In this document: positions 56,176 through 64,000 of the stretch, piece after piece
How the letters are laid out: the number at the start of each line of letters is the position of its first letter
How positions within the stretch are numbered: the first letter of the stretch is position 1
Source of the DNA: Winogradskyella wichelsiae
Lineage (GTDB): Bacteria; Bacteroidota; Bacteroidia; Flavobacteriales; Flavobacteriaceae
Length of the DNA stretch: 64,000 nucleotides
Direction: 5' to 3'
NCBI RefSeq assembly: GCF_013403925.1
Contig: NZ_JABFDJ010000001.1
Coordinates: 682,001 to 746,000 of the forward strand
Notes under the pieces: model-generated
What the model saw: only the letters and a program-made list of their open reading frames with translations
What the model was told of the DNA's origin: nothing
Databases searched by the model: none
Position numbers and translations under genes: made by a program

Positions 56176-56557
56176 CTAATGATTGATTTTTTTTACCAAC
56201 AACTCATCTTTAATCATACACGCCGTAATATTAAAAACATCTTTTCTATGAGATCTAAAGTTTTTAATAATTGAATAAGACCATTTTCTAGTTTTTCAGA
56301 GATATGATGAAGCTGTTTTATTTACTCTAATTAGTAATACGTCACATTGTTTATCTACTTTAAATAGGTTGACTTCAATCTATTGAACAAGTTCAATATT
56401 TTATTTTTTTTATGCCCTTAAAAAATATTTACCAATTAAATGTTGAAGAAATTTTAAGTCCTCTGTATAGCATAACCTATCAGTTTACCAATGTTCTGCT
56501 AACACATATAATTGTTGCCAATTTGCTAATTAAATAAAATTAGCTTTTAGTCTCCAT
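56176..56557 (-). pseudogene. Decayed small helical gene behind an FNR-like promoter
   Basis: From an ATG at 56557 the minus strand has METKS and stop, but coding-like pieces continue in shifting frames: TEDLKFLQHLIGKYFL, SEKLENGLIQLLKTLDLIEK, and at the end KDVFNITACMIKDELLVKKI to a TAG at 56176. The total span, about 127 codons, fits the 128-residue helical protein at 55099. Several stops and at least two frameshifts show that the gene is dead. Confidence 0.6.
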
Positions 56558-56591
56558 CTAAAAATTTAAATAATTATAGCATTTTACACTG

Positions 56592-56634
56592 TAAAGATAG
56601 TTGAGCTCTTTTGGTTACAAAATGACCTAGATCA
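56592..56634 (-). promoter_or_regulatory. FNR-like box and -7 element of the small-protein operon
   Basis: Box TGA-CCTAGA-TCA at 56623-56634, then 23 bases, then TATCTTTA (56599-56592, minus strand, one change from TAnnTTTG). It would drive the decayed gene and the three intact genes behind it. Confidence 0.6.
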
Positions 56635-56712
56635 GTTAGAAGCATGAATTATAGTAGTGCAGAAAATATAAATAAAGAAGTATATAATAGCCTAAACAGC
56701 AGAGCTAAAAAC

Positions 56713-56747
56713 AAAAAAACTCTATAAAAACAGCGTTTTATAGAGTT
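56713..56747 (-). terminator. Terminator of the tRNA-Leu gene
   Basis: Perfect 12-bp stem AACTCTATAAAA (56718-56729) and TTTTATAGAGTT (56736-56747), followed on the minus strand by a run of T (56719-56713). Confidence 0.85.
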
Positions 56748-56751
56748 GTTG

Positions 56752-56833
56752 TACTCAAGGCGGGAATCGAACCCGCACGTCTTGCAACATTGGATTTTGA
56801 ATCCAACGTGTCTACCAATTCCACCACTTGAGC
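56752..56833 (-). tRNA. tRNA-Leu (anticodon CAA)
   Basis: Cloverleaf of 82 bases: acceptor GCTCAAG with CTTGAGT, D-arm GGTGGAATTGGTAGACAC, anticodon loop TTCAAAA giving CAA, a long variable arm as in leucine tRNAs, and the T-loop GTTCGATTCC. The CCA end is not encoded. Confidence 0.95.
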
Positions 56834-56902
56834 AATTTCGGACAGCAAAAGTAGGCAATTATTTCTTTCAATGAACAAAAAAATAGTAGGTTTTATAATT
56901 TT

Positions 56903-56929
56903 TTGAAGCAAAATAATTTTCTAAATTTG
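56903..56929 (+). promoter_or_regulatory. Promoter of prs
   Basis: TTG at 56903-56905 and TAAATTTG at 56922-56929, 16 bases apart, slightly short of the usual 19. The leader to the prs start would be about 42 bases. Confidence 0.45.
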
Positions 56930-56977
56930 GCATCACGTAAAAAACACAACACAACACAACTAAAACCCTATAAACAA

Positions 56978-57919
56978 ATGCCTTACGAAACCACAGAAGC
57001 CAAAATTTTCACTTGTGCTCAAAGTCAAGAATTAGCTGAGCAAATTGCTAAAGCGTATGGCGTTAAATTAGGTAACGTTATTACGTCTACCTATAGCGAT
57101 GGTGAATTTCAACCATCTTACGAAGAGTCGATTCGAGGAACACGTATTTTTATTATTGGGTCTACACATCCTGGACCAGAAAACTTAATGGAAATGCTTT
57201 TAATGATTGATGCCGCTAAACGCGCATCAGCAAGACACATTACAGCTGTTATGCCTTATTTTGGTTGGGCTAGACAAGACAGAAAAGACAAACCAAGAGT
57301 TCCTATTGCTGCAAAATTAGTTGCCAAAATGCTAGAGGTAGCTGGCGCAACTAGAATTATTACAATGGATTTACATGCGGATCAAATTCAAGGTTTCTTT
57401 GAAAAACCAGTAGACCACTTATTTGCATCTACAGTATTTTTACCTTATTTAAAAAGTTTAAATTTAGATAACCTTACGATTGCTTCACCAGATATGGGTG
57501 GATCAAAACGTGCGTATGCTTACTCTAAAGCTTTAAAAAGCGATGTTGTAATCTGTTACAAACAACGTGCAAAAGCCAATATAATTTCTCATATGGAACT
57601 TATTGGTGATGTTACGGGCAAGAACGTTATCCTTGTTGATGATATGGTAGATACAGCAGGAACACTTACTAAAGCAGCCGATTTAATGATGGAACGTGGT
57701 GCTTTAAGTGTAAGAGCAATTTGTACACACCCTATTCTATCTGGTGACGCTTACGAAAAACTTGAAAACTCTAAACTTGAAGAATTAATTGTAACCAATT
57801 CTATTCCTTTAAAACAACAGAGTAAAAAATTAAGAGTATTAAGTTGTGCTAATTTATTTGCAGAAGTAATGCAAAATGTACACCACAACAAATCTATTAG
57901 TAATAAGTTTGTAATGTAA
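56978..57919 (+). CDS. prs: Ribose-phosphate pyrophosphokinase
   Basis: Makes PRPP from ribose-5-phosphate and ATP for nucleotide and amino-acid synthesis. The 313 residues include YSDGEFQPSYEESIRG, FGWARQDRKDKPR, MDLHADQIQGFF and the PRPP loop VILVDDMVDTAGTL. A longer frame from a TTG at 56903 would overlap the promoter; the ATG of MPYETTEAK is preferred. Next to rplY, an order common in this phylum. Confidence 0.96.
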   Translation: MPYETTEAKIFTCAQSQELAEQIAKAYGVKLGNVITSTYSDGEFQPSYEESIRGTRIFIIGSTHPGPENLMEMLLMIDAAKRASARHITAVMPYFGWARQDRKDKPRVPIAAKLVAKMLEVAGATRIITMDLHADQIQGFFEKPVDHLFASTVFLPYLKSLNLDNLTIASPDMGGSKRAYAYSKALKSDVVICYKQRAKANIISHMELIGDVTGKNVILVDDMVDTAGTLTKAADLMMERGALSVRAICTHPILSGDAYEKLENSKLEELIVTNSIPLKQQSKKLRVLSCANLFAEVMQNVHHNKSISNKFVM

Positions 57920-58030
57920 AACGCCCTTATTTCAATCTGCTTATTTACCCTTTTAAGGATTTAAAAGTTTAATAAATAAGCTAGTAATAAAAAACAAGCA
58001 ACTTACACTAGTATTCTCATATAAAATTTC

Positions 58031-58056
58031 TAAATTTGCACCCCTCAAAATGAGGG
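58031..58056 (+). promoter_or_regulatory. Promoter and leader hairpin of rplY
   Basis: TAAATTTG at 58031-58038 matches the -7 pattern; no TTG is seen at -33. It is followed by a small hairpin CCCTC (58042-58046) and GAGGG (58052-58056) in the leader. Confidence 0.5.
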
Positions 58057-58087
58057 AATTAAAATTTAACAAACAAACATTTCAAAA

Positions 58088-58708
58088 ATGAAATCAATTA
58101 CAATTAACGGATCTCAAAGAGAAAGCGTAGGCAAAAAGGCAACTAAAGCCTTACGTAATGCTGGTCAGGTTCCTTGCGTTATATACGGAGGAGACAAGCC
58201 ATTACATTTCTCATCACCAGAATTGGCATTTTCTAAACTTGTATATACAGCTAGCGCTCATACAGTTGTGATTGCCTTAGATAACGGTGTAGAATACAGT
58301 GCAATTATGCAAGATATTCAATTTCACCCTGTAACAGACAAAATTATACACATCGATTTCTATCAAATATTTGATAATAAAGAAATCACTATGGAGATTC
58401 CTGTACATACAGTAGGATCTTCTAAAGGTGTTATGAATGGTGGTAACTTAAGAATGCCTTTCCGTAAACTTAGAGTAAAAGCTATTCCTTCTAAACTTCC
58501 AGATTTTGTTGAAATAGATATTTCTTCATTAAAAATTGGTAGCAAACTTTACATCACTGAAATCGGAAACGAAGACTACAAATTTGTACACCCAGACAAC
58601 ACTGTTGTTTGCCAAGTAAGACGTAGTAGATTAGCCGTTGTTGATGCTGATGATGACGAAGAAGAAGAAGATGGAGCTGAAGAAGCTGCTGAAACAGCAC
58701 AAGAATAA
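58088..58708 (+). CDS. rplY: 50S ribosomal protein L25 (Ctc type)
   Basis: Binds 5S rRNA in the large subunit. The 206 residues have the L25 N-terminal domain ([31 protein letters not shown]) and the longer Ctc C-terminal beta domain ([34 protein letters not shown]), ending in an acidic tail ([15 protein letters not shown]). Followed by an intrinsic terminator. Confidence 0.96.
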   Translation: MKSITINGSQRESVGKKATKALRNAGQVPCVIYGGDKPLHFSSPELAFSKLVYTASAHTVVIALDNGVEYSAIMQDIQFHPVTDKIIHIDFYQIFDNKEITMEIPVHTVGSSKGVMNGGNLRMPFRKLRVKAIPSKLPDFVEIDISSLKIGSKLYITEIGNEDYKFVHPDNTVVCQVRRSRLAVVDADDDEEEEDGAEEAAETAQE

Positions 58709-58730
58709 ATAATATTATTTATTGTATATA

Positions 58731-58762
58731 AAAAGACGATCTGAAAAGATCGTCTTTTTTTT
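58731..58762. terminator. Bidirectional terminator between rplY and the patatin gene
   Basis: Stem AAAAGACGATC (58731-58741) and GATCGTCTTTT (58748-58758), six-base loop, A-run and T-run on the two sides, in a convergent gap. Confidence 0.9.
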
Positions 58763-58789
58763 GTGCTTAATTGTAACTCTATAAGATTA

Positions 58790-61027
58790 TTAAAACCAGA
58801 AACCAAGATTAAAAAACCAATAGCTTTTACCTATATCAGGTGAGTAGCTATACTTGGCCTCTAAAGGTCCTAAAAAAGTTTCTAATGAGTAACCAACAGC
58901 ATAACCACTATACTTCAGTAGGTAAATAAATTCTCCGCTATCAAAAATACCATCATCAATATTTGCGTAGTTTGCTGCTAATGAAACATGATGGTTTTTA
59001 AAAAACTCGTAGTCTAAGGTAAATGTAGATTTTAAAAAACTATCTCCAGTTAGAGCTAAATAATCATAGCCATAGAACGAAGAAAAATTATTTATAAAAT
59101 TAGACCCATAACCTCCAATTCCAAAATCTAAGGCGTTCGTAGATTTATCTCCGATCTTGAAACCACCACTAGCCTCAGTTTTCAAAGATAATTTATCATT
59201 AAAACTAAAGGCGTAACCAAGATCTGCTTTCGCGATTGAAAAATCTAAAAAACTAGTATTAAAGCCAGAAGCATCTAAATACAGATGAAAATTACCATTA
59301 AAGTAAAACCCACTTTTTGGAAAATGGAAATTATCATAATTATCAAATTTTAGGTTACCAAATACACTAAAATAATCAGTGTTTTCAAAAACGATCTCAT
59401 CATCTTCAGCTTCATCTAAGATTGTTTCAGACGTTATTTTAAGACGCTTATGCTCAGCACCTAATCTTAAAGCAAAATCTTTTCTAAATATAGTTTGAAG
59501 ATATATCTGGTTTGTGAAATCAGACATTTCTACATCAACTTTATTTAAGTTATCTATTAACGGTGACTCTTCTTCTAAAACTAAACTAGAAGCAACACTT
59601 TTATTAAACTGGTTGTAGCGCGATTTTAAACCGACACTAATATAAAACCCTTTATCTATAAAATAATCAAAATTATATCGTGAGTTATCTCCTAGAATAA
59701 CATCTAGTGAAGCAATATCATTATTAAACAGTAATTTCTTTTTGGTTAGGTTAGCTAGTATAGCGCTTTTATAAAGCCCGTCGTAATGAATACCCAATCG
59801 TAAAAACGTCGTCGTTTTAGATTCTACAATCTTACCTACAAAATTATATTCTGCTTCTTTATCTGTAGGTTTTAAATAATACCTGAAAGTATCAAAATTA
59901 TTGGTTGCCATAAGATTATTTATGCCTTGTCTAAAATCTGAATAACTTATTTTTTCATCTCCTTGAAACTTCAATCTCCCCAACATATAAGATCTAGTGT
60001 AGCGCTCATTTCCATCTAAATTAACACCAATAATCTTAAGGCTATCTAAAACTTTCTGTTCATTATGTGCTTTATAATTAGGTTGTCTACTTTTTACATC
60101 TTGAAGTTTGTTGAGTTGCGTTCTAGCTGCAGATTCACCATGAGCGATAATATCTTTTCCTTCATCAAAAGATATTAATGAAAAAGTAGAAATATCTGGT
60201 TTAATATAAATATCTACCAATTCTGCTTTGCTTTTCATAGCATTGATCGTACGAAAATTATTAATTTGCAATAAGATATCTGGAGCAGATTTTAAAGCTT
60301 CACGGTCTTTAAGTCCATCTTGAACATCGACACCTATAATAACATCCATGCCTTTAGCGCGCAATTCTTCTACAGGAAAATTATTAGTTACACCTCCATC
60401 TATTAAAACGTTACCATCTATAACAACAGGTTGAAATAATGAAGGTAATGCTCCGCTCGCCGTAACAGCTTCTGCTAGTTTTCCTTTATCCATAATTAAA
60501 GACGCACCAGTTTCCATGTTTGTAGCAATACAAAAAAACGGAATTGGCAACTTACTAAAATCATTAATATTGCTCACAGGAAGCATTAACTGATACATTA
60601 AATTATAAACATTCTGCCCACGAGATAATGCCGAAGGAAGTGAAATTTTAAACTTATCAAAAGGGAGGTTAACGACATATTTTTGAGCACTTTCTCTTTC
60701 GTAAAATGATTTAGAAGCTCTTGGAAAATCATCATTGATTAAAGCATCAAAATCTTGAGATTCAAAGATTTCTTCTAATTGTTTACCAGAATAACCTGAA
60801 GCATATAAGGAACCAATCATAGCCCCCATACTTGTACCTGCGATATAATCTATGTTTATTTTTAAACTATCTATAACTTTTAAAACACCTATATGCGCAA
60901 ATCCTTTTGCACCACCACCACTTAAAACCAAACCAATTTTAGGTTCTGATTGGGATGTACTGTTTTGTGCTTTTAATGAAAAAAGTACAATTAAAAATAA
61001 TAATGCTATGAGATGGTTTTTTTTCAT
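58790..61027 (-). CDS. Patatin-like phospholipase with outer-membrane barrel
   Basis: Protein of 745 residues with a signal peptide (HLIALLFLIVLFSLKA), a patatin domain at about 28-240 (GGGAKGFAHIGVL, GTSMGA, DGGVTNNFPVE), a POTRA-like stretch at about 310-390, and a BamA-type beta barrel to the C-terminal phenylalanine (YSYSPDIGKSYWFFNLGFWF). This is the architecture of PlpD-type autotransporters. It is predicted to be an outer-membrane lipase. Distinct from the soluble patatin at 42107. Confidence 0.92.
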   Translation of the reverse strand: MKKNHLIALLFLIVLFSLKAQNSTSQSEPKIGLVLSGGGAKGFAHIGVLKVIDSLKINIDYIAGTSMGAMIGSLYASGYSGKQLEEIFESQDFDALINDDFPRASKSFYERESAQKYVVNLPFDKFKISLPSALSRGQNVYNLMYQLMLPVSNINDFSKLPIPFFCIATNMETGASLIMDKGKLAEAVTASGALPSLFQPVVIDGNVLIDGGVTNNFPVEELRAKGMDVIIGVDVQDGLKDREALKSAPDILLQINNFRTINAMKSKAELVDIYIKPDISTFSLISFDEGKDIIAHGESAARTQLNKLQDVKSRQPNYKAHNEQKVLDSLKIIGVNLDGNERYTRSYMLGRLKFQGDEKISYSDFRQGINNLMATNNFDTFRYYLKPTDKEAEYNFVGKIVESKTTTFLRLGIHYDGLYKSAILANLTKKKLLFNNDIASLDVILGDNSRYNFDYFIDKGFYISVGLKSRYNQFNKSVASSLVLEEESPLIDNLNKVDVEMSDFTNQIYLQTIFRKDFALRLGAEHKRLKITSETILDEAEDDEIVFENTDYFSVFGNLKFDNYDNFHFPKSGFYFNGNFHLYLDASGFNTSFLDFSIAKADLGYAFSFNDKLSLKTEASGGFKIGDKSTNALDFGIGGYGSNFINNFSSFYGYDYLALTGDSFLKSTFTLDYEFFKNHHVSLAANYANIDDGIFDSGEFIYLLKYSGYAVGYSLETFLGPLEAKYSYSPDIGKSYWFFNLGFWF

Positions 61028-61076
61028 TCTATTTAACCTATATGAACAAAGCCCAATAGGAATATCTTTTTTAACA

Positions 61077-62876
61077 CTAGGTTTCTTCTTTATGATAATA
61101 ATTATATACTTTGCTTGCTCTAGACACTCCTACAACAGCTTCCAATTCATCTAACTTAGCGTTAGCAATTCGTTTTACAGTTTTAAATTGCTTCATTAAA
61201 TCAACAATAGTTTGCTCCCCAACTCCAGAAATGTTTTCTAATTCTGTAGTTAAAGCACCTTTACTTCTTCTATTTCTATGATGTTCTATTCCAAAACGAT
61301 GCGCTTCATTTCTTAAAAATTGAATCACCTTTAATGTTTCACTTTTCTTATCCAAATATAAAGGAATGGGATCATCTGGATAAAACAATTCTTCCAATCT
61401 TTTAGCAATACCAATAATGGCAATGGTATGACGCAAACCTAAAGCGTCTAAACTTTTTAAAGCTGATGATAATTGTCCTTTACCTCCATCAATAATAATA
61501 AGCTGTGGCAAAGGTTCATCTTCATCTAACAAACGTTTGTAACGTCTATAAACAACCTCTTCCATAGATGCAAAATCATCAGGACCTACAACTGTTTTAA
61601 TATTAAAATGACGGTAATCCTTTTTACTCGGTTTTCCGTTTTTAAAAACTACACAAGCAGCAACTGGGTTTGTTCCTTGAATGTTAGAGTTATCAAAACA
61701 TTCAATATGTCTTGGTTCTTCAGGTAATAGTAAATCTGCTTTCATCTGAGCCATAATTCGGTTAGCATGCCGATCTGGATCTACAATCTTTATCTGCTTC
61801 ATCTTATCCATGCGGTAATACTTAGCATTTCTAACAGATAAATCTAAGATACTCTTTTTATCCCCAAGTTTCGGAATTGTTATTTTTATATCATCTCCTA
61901 AATCAACCTTAAACGGGACATAAATTTCTTTTGAGTTAGAATTAAAACGTTGTCTAATCTCTGTTATCGCTAACGCCAATAACTGCTCATCAGTTTCTTG
62001 TAGTTTCTTTTTTAATTCTAAAGTATGAGATCTAATAATAGAACCATAACTCAACTGTAAAAAATTAACATAAGCATAGCCTTCATCACTTACAATTGAA
62101 AACACATCGACATTACTAATCTTAGGGTTTACAATGGTAGACTTGGCTTGATAATTTTCTAAAACTTCGAGTTTTTCTTTTATTTTTTGTGCATCTTCAA
62201 ATTGCATGGCCTCTGCATGCTGACGCATCTGAATTCGAAATTGTTGTAAAGAATCTTTAAAATTTCCTTTTAAAATTTCTCTTATAGCAATAATATTAGC
62301 CTGATATTCTTCTTCTGTTTCATAACCTTCGCAAGGTCCAAGACAATTTCCTAAGTGGTATTCTAAACAAACTTTATATTTTCCTGAATTAATTTTAGAT
62401 TCAGACAAATCATAATTACAAGTTCTTAATTGGTACAACCCCTTTATTAAACCTAACAGTGTTTTTACAGTTTTCATGCTGGTGTAAGGTCCAAAATATT
62501 CAGAGCCATCTTTTATAACACGTCGTGTTGGAAATACGCGAGGAAAACGTTCTTTCTTAATACAAATCCAAGGATAAGATTTATCATCCTTTAAAAGCAC
62601 ATTGTATTTAGGTTTATACTTTTTTATAAGATTATTTTCGAGCAGCAATGCATCGTTTTCAGTGGCTACAACAATATGCTTTACCGAAACAATATTTTTA
62701 ACTAAAACGCGTGTTTTACCATAATCGTGATGCTTGTTAAAGTAACTGCTTACCCGTTTTTTTATATCTTTAGCTTTTCCGACGTAAATTAAACGCTCAT
62801 CTGCATCAAAATATTGATAGACACCTGGCTGGTGCGGAAGGGTTTTTATTTGTATGTCTAATGGAGATTCTGGCAT
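61077..62876 (-). CDS. uvrC: Excinuclease ABC subunit C
   Basis: Makes the two cuts of nucleotide-excision repair together with UvrB. The 599 residues have a GIY-YIG nuclease domain (PGVYQYFDADERLIYVGKAK), the UvrB-binding UVR motif (AMQFEDAQKIKEKLEVLENY), an RNase H-like domain (CFDNSNIQGTNPVA, DGGKGQLSSA) and C-terminal helix-hairpin-helix repeats (LENISGVGEQTIVDLMKQF). It lies 50 bases upstream of the patatin-barrel gene on the same strand. Confidence 0.97.
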   Translation of the reverse strand: MPESPLDIQIKTLPHQPGVYQYFDADERLIYVGKAKDIKKRVSSYFNKHHDYGKTRVLVKNIVSVKHIVVATENDALLLENNLIKKYKPKYNVLLKDDKSYPWICIKKERFPRVFPTRRVIKDGSEYFGPYTSMKTVKTLLGLIKGLYQLRTCNYDLSESKINSGKYKVCLEYHLGNCLGPCEGYETEEEYQANIIAIREILKGNFKDSLQQFRIQMRQHAEAMQFEDAQKIKEKLEVLENYQAKSTIVNPKISNVDVFSIVSDEGYAYVNFLQLSYGSIIRSHTLELKKKLQETDEQLLALAITEIRQRFNSNSKEIYVPFKVDLGDDIKITIPKLGDKKSILDLSVRNAKYYRMDKMKQIKIVDPDRHANRIMAQMKADLLLPEEPRHIECFDNSNIQGTNPVAACVVFKNGKPSKKDYRHFNIKTVVGPDDFASMEEVVYRRYKRLLDEDEPLPQLIIIDGGKGQLSSALKSLDALGLRHTIAIIGIAKRLEELFYPDDPIPLYLDKKSETLKVIQFLRNEAHRFGIEHHRNRRSKGALTTELENISGVGEQTIVDLMKQFKTVKRIANAKLDELEAVVGVSRASKVYNYYHKEET

Positions 62877-62955
62877 TTAATCAAAGGTAATAATAACTAT
62901 GTATATTTAATGCACTTTATGATTACCTTGCGCCTCATTTTTATAAAATTTAAAC

Positions 62956-63384
62956 ATGACAAAAAAAACCTTAGGCCGTGTTGATAAAGTCGATTTCCCC
63001 GAATTAAAACTCAACACAATCGATGTTAAAATAGATACAGGCGCTTATACATCTGCCATTCATTGCTCTAAAGTTAGAGAACAGGATGGTAAACTTTACT
63101 GTATTTTTGAGAGTAAAGGACATCCTAATTTTAAAAGTGACGAAGTTGTTTTTGACACTTATACCTATACCGATGTTAAAAGCAGTAACGGTTGTAAAGA
63201 AAACCGTTATAAAATAAAAACAACTGTAATATTCTTTGGAAAAAAGTATAAGATTAACCTAACTTTAAGCACTAGAGCTGACATGAAATTCCCAGTGCTT
63301 ATCGGTCGTCAGTTCTTAAAACATAAATATTTGGTCGATGTCGACCTAGAAAACGAATCTTTTAAACAAACCCTAATTAAATGA
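62956..63384 (+). CDS. RimK-linked ATP-dependent zinc protease-like protein
   Basis: Protein of 142 residues from the family annotated as ATP-dependent zinc protease with a retropepsin-like fold: [20 protein letters not shown] carries the DTGA motif, and the end has [18 protein letters not shown]. The gene overlaps rimK by four bases (ATGA), so the two act together; the related RimB protein trims glutamate tails added by RimK. Confidence 0.85.
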   Translation: MTKKTLGRVDKVDFPELKLNTIDVKIDTGAYTSAIHCSKVREQDGKLYCIFESKGHPNFKSDEVVFDTYTYTDVKSSNGCKENRYKIKTTVIFFGKKYKINLTLSTRADMKFPVLIGRQFLKHKYLVDVDLENESFKQTLIK

Positions 63385-64000
63385 ACATAGTAATTCTTTC
63401 GCGAAATGCAGAACTCTATTCTACCCAACGATTAATCGAAGAAGGCGAAAAGAGAGGTCATAAAATTGAAATTATTGATCCTTTAAAATGCGACATTATT
63501 ATAGAAAAGGAAAAACCAACCATTTATTATAAAGATCGTTACTTAGATTATGTTGATGCTATTATTCCTAGAATTGGAGCGTCAATAACTTTTTACGGTT
63601 GTGCTGTAGTAAGACAGTTTGAAGAAATGGGTGTTTTTACTATTGCGGCATCTGATGCTATTACGCGATCTCGTGATAAATTAAGAAGTTTGCAACGTTT
63701 AAGTAAAGCAGGTATTGGGATGCCAAAAACAGTTTTTACTAACTATTCTAGAGATGTTGAAGAAGTTATTAATTACGTTGGTGGAACTCCTGTTATTATC
63801 AAATTATTAGAAGGTACACAAGGGCTTGGTGTTGTTTTAGCTGAAACTAAAAACGCGGCAGAATCTGTATTAGAAGCCTTTAATGGTTTGCAAGCCAGAG
63901 TTATTGTACAAGAGTTTATTAAGGAGGCTAAAGGTGCCGATTTAAGAGCTTTAGTTGTAGACGGGCAAGTTGTTGGTGCTATGAAACGCCAAGGTAAAGA
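63381..64000 (+). CDS. rimK: RimK family ATP-grasp ligase (partial)
   Basis: Adds glutamate residues to a protein end (ribosomal protein S6 in E. coli). The first 206 codons are in the window and the rest lies beyond the right edge. The visible part has the N-terminal domain ([35 protein letters not shown]) and the start of the ATP-grasp fold ([57 protein letters not shown]). Co-translated with the zinc protease-like gene before it. Confidence 0.95.
   Translation, partial: MNIVILSRNAELYSTQRLIEEGEKRGHKIEIIDPLKCDIIIEKEKPTIYYKDRYLDYVDAIIPRIGASITFYGCAVVRQFEEMGVFTIAASDAITRSRDKLRSLQRLSKAGIGMPKTVFTNYSRDVEEVINYVGGTPVIIKLLEGTQGLGVVLAETKNAAESVLEAFNGLQARVIVQEFIKEAKGADLRALVVDGQVVGAMKRQGK

Noticed and set aside
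56412..56537. Plus-strand frame of 41 codons (MPLKNIYQLNVEEILS)
   Set aside because: It lies across the decayed minus-strand gene at 56176-56557 and mirrors its codons, and it has no ribosome-binding site.
56649..56858. Minus-strand frame over the tRNA-Leu gene
   Set aside because: It reads through the tRNA and its terminator; chance frame.
56903..56977. TTG-started extension of prs
   Set aside because: It overlaps the promoter, and the family begins at the internal ATG.

Overview
The window looks like a chromosomal segment of a marine flavobacterium (Bacteroidota, Flavobacteriaceae). The evidence is the low GC content, SusC/SusD proteins, promoters of the Bacteroidota type (TAnnTTTG at -7, TTG near -33), an ATP-cone on NrdB instead of NrdA, a two-gene MetH, and a full alginate-use locus. 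I saw no phage, insertion sequence or CRISPR array.

Layout. 1-2690: ribonucleotide reductase (nrdB-nrdA, nrdA cut by the window edge). 2691-3521: a non-coding gap with a possible small RNA. 3522-11196: a LytTR/LytS-type two-component pair, then housekeeping genes (MarC, flavoprotein, carboxy-terminal protease, dCMP deaminase, HupE-like). 11335-17532: a methionine operon led by a SAM-I riboswitch (metZ, metH part 1, metH part 2, metF), with palindromic repeats in every gap. 17536-18348: a DMT exporter. 18857-36528: the alginate locus. 36889-56634: a stress and low-oxygen style module. 56752-64000: tRNA-Leu, prs, rplY, a patatin/outer-membrane-barrel protein, uvrC, and a rimK pair cut by the window edge.

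Alginate locus. PL6 and PL17 lyases cut alginate, SusC/SusD import oligomers, KdgF opens the unsaturated monouronate, an MFS carrier moves it across the inner membrane, an SDR reduces it to KDG, and KdgK and Eda yield pyruvate and glyceraldehyde-3-phosphate. A FadR-type GntR regulator (like AusR of Zobellia) sits in the locus. Three promoters carry the same tandem operator (two TGGTTRACCA palindromes) laid directly on the -7 element. A LacI regulator lies next to near-perfect TTAAACGTTTAA palindromes. The locus is also decaying in places: an alginate-lyase-like gene has lost its core and carries an in-frame stop, and two gene scraps lie between PL6 and PL17.

Stress module. Two PAS histidine kinases are each paired with an unusual response regulator made of a receiver domain fused to a Crp/Fnr-type DNA-binding protein. 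Around them are universal stress proteins, a sigma-like factor, DnaJ, DUF1269-like proteins, pyruvate oxidase, phosphoglycerate mutase and small helical proteins. Six promoters share one layout that I could read by eye: an FNR-like TGA-N6-TCA box, exactly 23 bases, then a -7 element. This links at least six transcription units into one likely regulon and is the strongest new observation in the window.
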